Source: Serinus canaria (taxonomy: Eukaryota; Chordata; Aves; Passeriformes; Fringillidae). From it: a DNA stretch of 64,000 nucleotides. A model generated the notes under the pieces. The model had not been told where the DNA came from. It saw only the letters and a list, made by a program, of their open reading frames with translations, and did no database searches. Where the stretch lies: assembly GCF_022539315.1 (NCBI RefSeq), contig NC_066323.1, positions 12,265,219 through 12,329,218 on the forward strand, read 5' to 3'. Position 1 is the stretch's first letter; each line of letters opens with the position of its first letter. Of the stretch, positions 62,833 to 64,000 are shown in pieces. The translations under genes were made by a program, and so were the position numbers.

Positions 62833-64000
62833 GTGAGCTGTGAGGGACACCAGTGTCATTAGTTTAATTTCTCCATGTGTCTGATAATCATCCCCTGGCA
62901 AGGTGCACTGTACTGTGGTGAGTGTGTGGCCCTCCAGGCAGCTGAGCCTCTGCTTCCTGGCATTTGTGGCTCTGACAAATCAAGGTATATCTTTTTTTTT
63001 TAAAGGCACAGAAGTATACATATGAACTTGGAGGTCAGAATGGCCCCATGTCATCTGTTTGGCTGCTCACACATGGCCAGTCACAGCTAAGGTCCTAAAT
63101 ATCTCCTCCCAAATAGTAATCTTTGATTTGGGAATTGTGTCAGATTATTTAGCAGATATTTAAGAAGGGATGGAGCTACAAGATGCAGACAGTAGTTAAA
63201 GCTGTGCTGCTTAGCCTCTAAGTAGATTGTACTTCGATAAACTCTGGATCAGACTCCCATTTCAGGGCCCTGTTATGGGAACTGCTGTATAAACAGATGA
63301 GCTGAGTGTAATCAAATCAAATCTCCCAATACTGAGTACAAGAGAAAGGCAAAGCAGCAAGTGGGGTAAGCAAAGGGCAAACCTCTGGATTAAGCTGTAT
63401 TAATTCAGCTGCCCAGAGTGTGCTCAGCTTTCAAAAAGTGTGCCTCTGGGGAAGGCTCTAAAGACTGTGAACATGTGAATTTGCAAAATGATGTATGCAA
63501 AAAAATTCCCTCCTTTGGAGGGGATAGGAGGTAAAAAGTGGATGTTGGAAGAAGTGTGGAGGCAGGTAATCATGGTTGTCATCACTGGCAGGGTGTGGGG
63601 GAAGGGAAGGCTGGCTGGCTGTGCTAATAAAGAATGTTCTTTGTAGATGTGCCCGAGAACCAGGTTTCTGTGGAGATGCAGCCTGTCAAGGACAGGAGGT
63701 TCAGAGGAAGGAAAGGAGATCTGAAAGAACAGTTTAAAGGAGATGAGGCTGATGATTATGTGGCTGGGAAAAAAGGAAAAGATTTCAAGAACTGATTTCT
63801 TGTAATTTTTGTCAATGAAGCAGAATGGTTGTCTGGCTCCTAAGACTACCTCATTGCCTCTTGATAAATACTGTTCTTGAGCAAGGGTGTCAGAGTGCAT
63901 TGAAGAGTGCTGAGAGCAGATACTGATACAGATGTGGATCTCACCTTGGGAATAGACAGGGCATTGTAATGTCAGATCTTCCCCAAACCACTTGGCTGAT
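62833..64000 (+). other. MELTF: MELTF intron 2, partial
   Basis: No third exon (expected to begin near an AxxADAxTLDGG-type segment) was found before the window ends. It contains a 53-codon plus-strand open frame (63634-63795) and a 158-codon minus-strand one (63424-63900) over the same purine-rich DNA. Neither is recognised. Confidence 0.75.

Noticed and set aside
63424..63900. 158-codon minus-strand open frame in MELTF intron 2
   Set aside because: Its composition follows from purine-rich plus-strand DNA; no recognisable motif.

Overview
The window is vertebrate nuclear DNA, AT-rich and CpG-poor, with small coding exons between GT-AG introns. It is most likely from a bird. The encoded proteins are close to vertebrate DLG1 and melanotransferrin, the introns are compact (about 53 kb for 21 exons), and no mammalian SINEs are visible. 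T/G-rich low-complexity tracts such as those near 385-474 and 42331-42358 would fit a songbird, but that part is a guess.

Region 1 (1-57317) is the 3' three quarters of DLG1 (SAP97), a membrane-associated guanylate kinase scaffold, on the plus strand. Twenty-one coding exons were placed by translation and by matching phases across every junction. In order they encode a proline-rich alternative insert, a short linker, PDZ1, PDZ2, a PDZ2-PDZ3 linker, PDZ3, SH3, the HOOK region with two alternative exons (I3, then I2), and the catalytically dead guanylate-kinase-like domain ending at the stop codon at 55686-55688. The joined exons total 2235 nt (744 residues plus stop) with I2, or 2301 nt (766 residues plus stop) with I3; both are exact multiples of three. 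The L27 domain and roughly the first 160 residues lie upstream of the window. A 3'UTR of about 1.6 kb follows, with a G-quadruplex motif and a strong distal poly(A) signal.

Region 2 (57318-60128) is intergenic and ends in a small CpG-rich promoter/leader. Region 3 (60129-64000) is the start of a transferrin-family gene, best called MELTF (melanotransferrin): exon 1 encodes the signal peptide, exon 2 the start of the N-lobe, and the gene continues past the window. DLG1 followed by MELTF in the same orientation is the order known from human 3q29.

The rest is intron and spacer with microsatellites, homopolymer tracts and several near-perfect inverted repeats. I saw no tRNA or rRNA gene, CRISPR array, bacterial-type operon, or clearly recognisable complete transposon or retrovirus. 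I found no clearly new biological system. The observations most worth following are: a reading-frame lock that makes HOOK exons I2 and I3 mutually exclusive; a CpG-rich open block at 504-806 that could be an unrecorded alternative first exon, since its frame and donor match the next DLG1 exon; a nearly perfect 38-bp-stem palindrome at 52322-52404; and a compact G-quadruplex in the DLG1 3'UTR.
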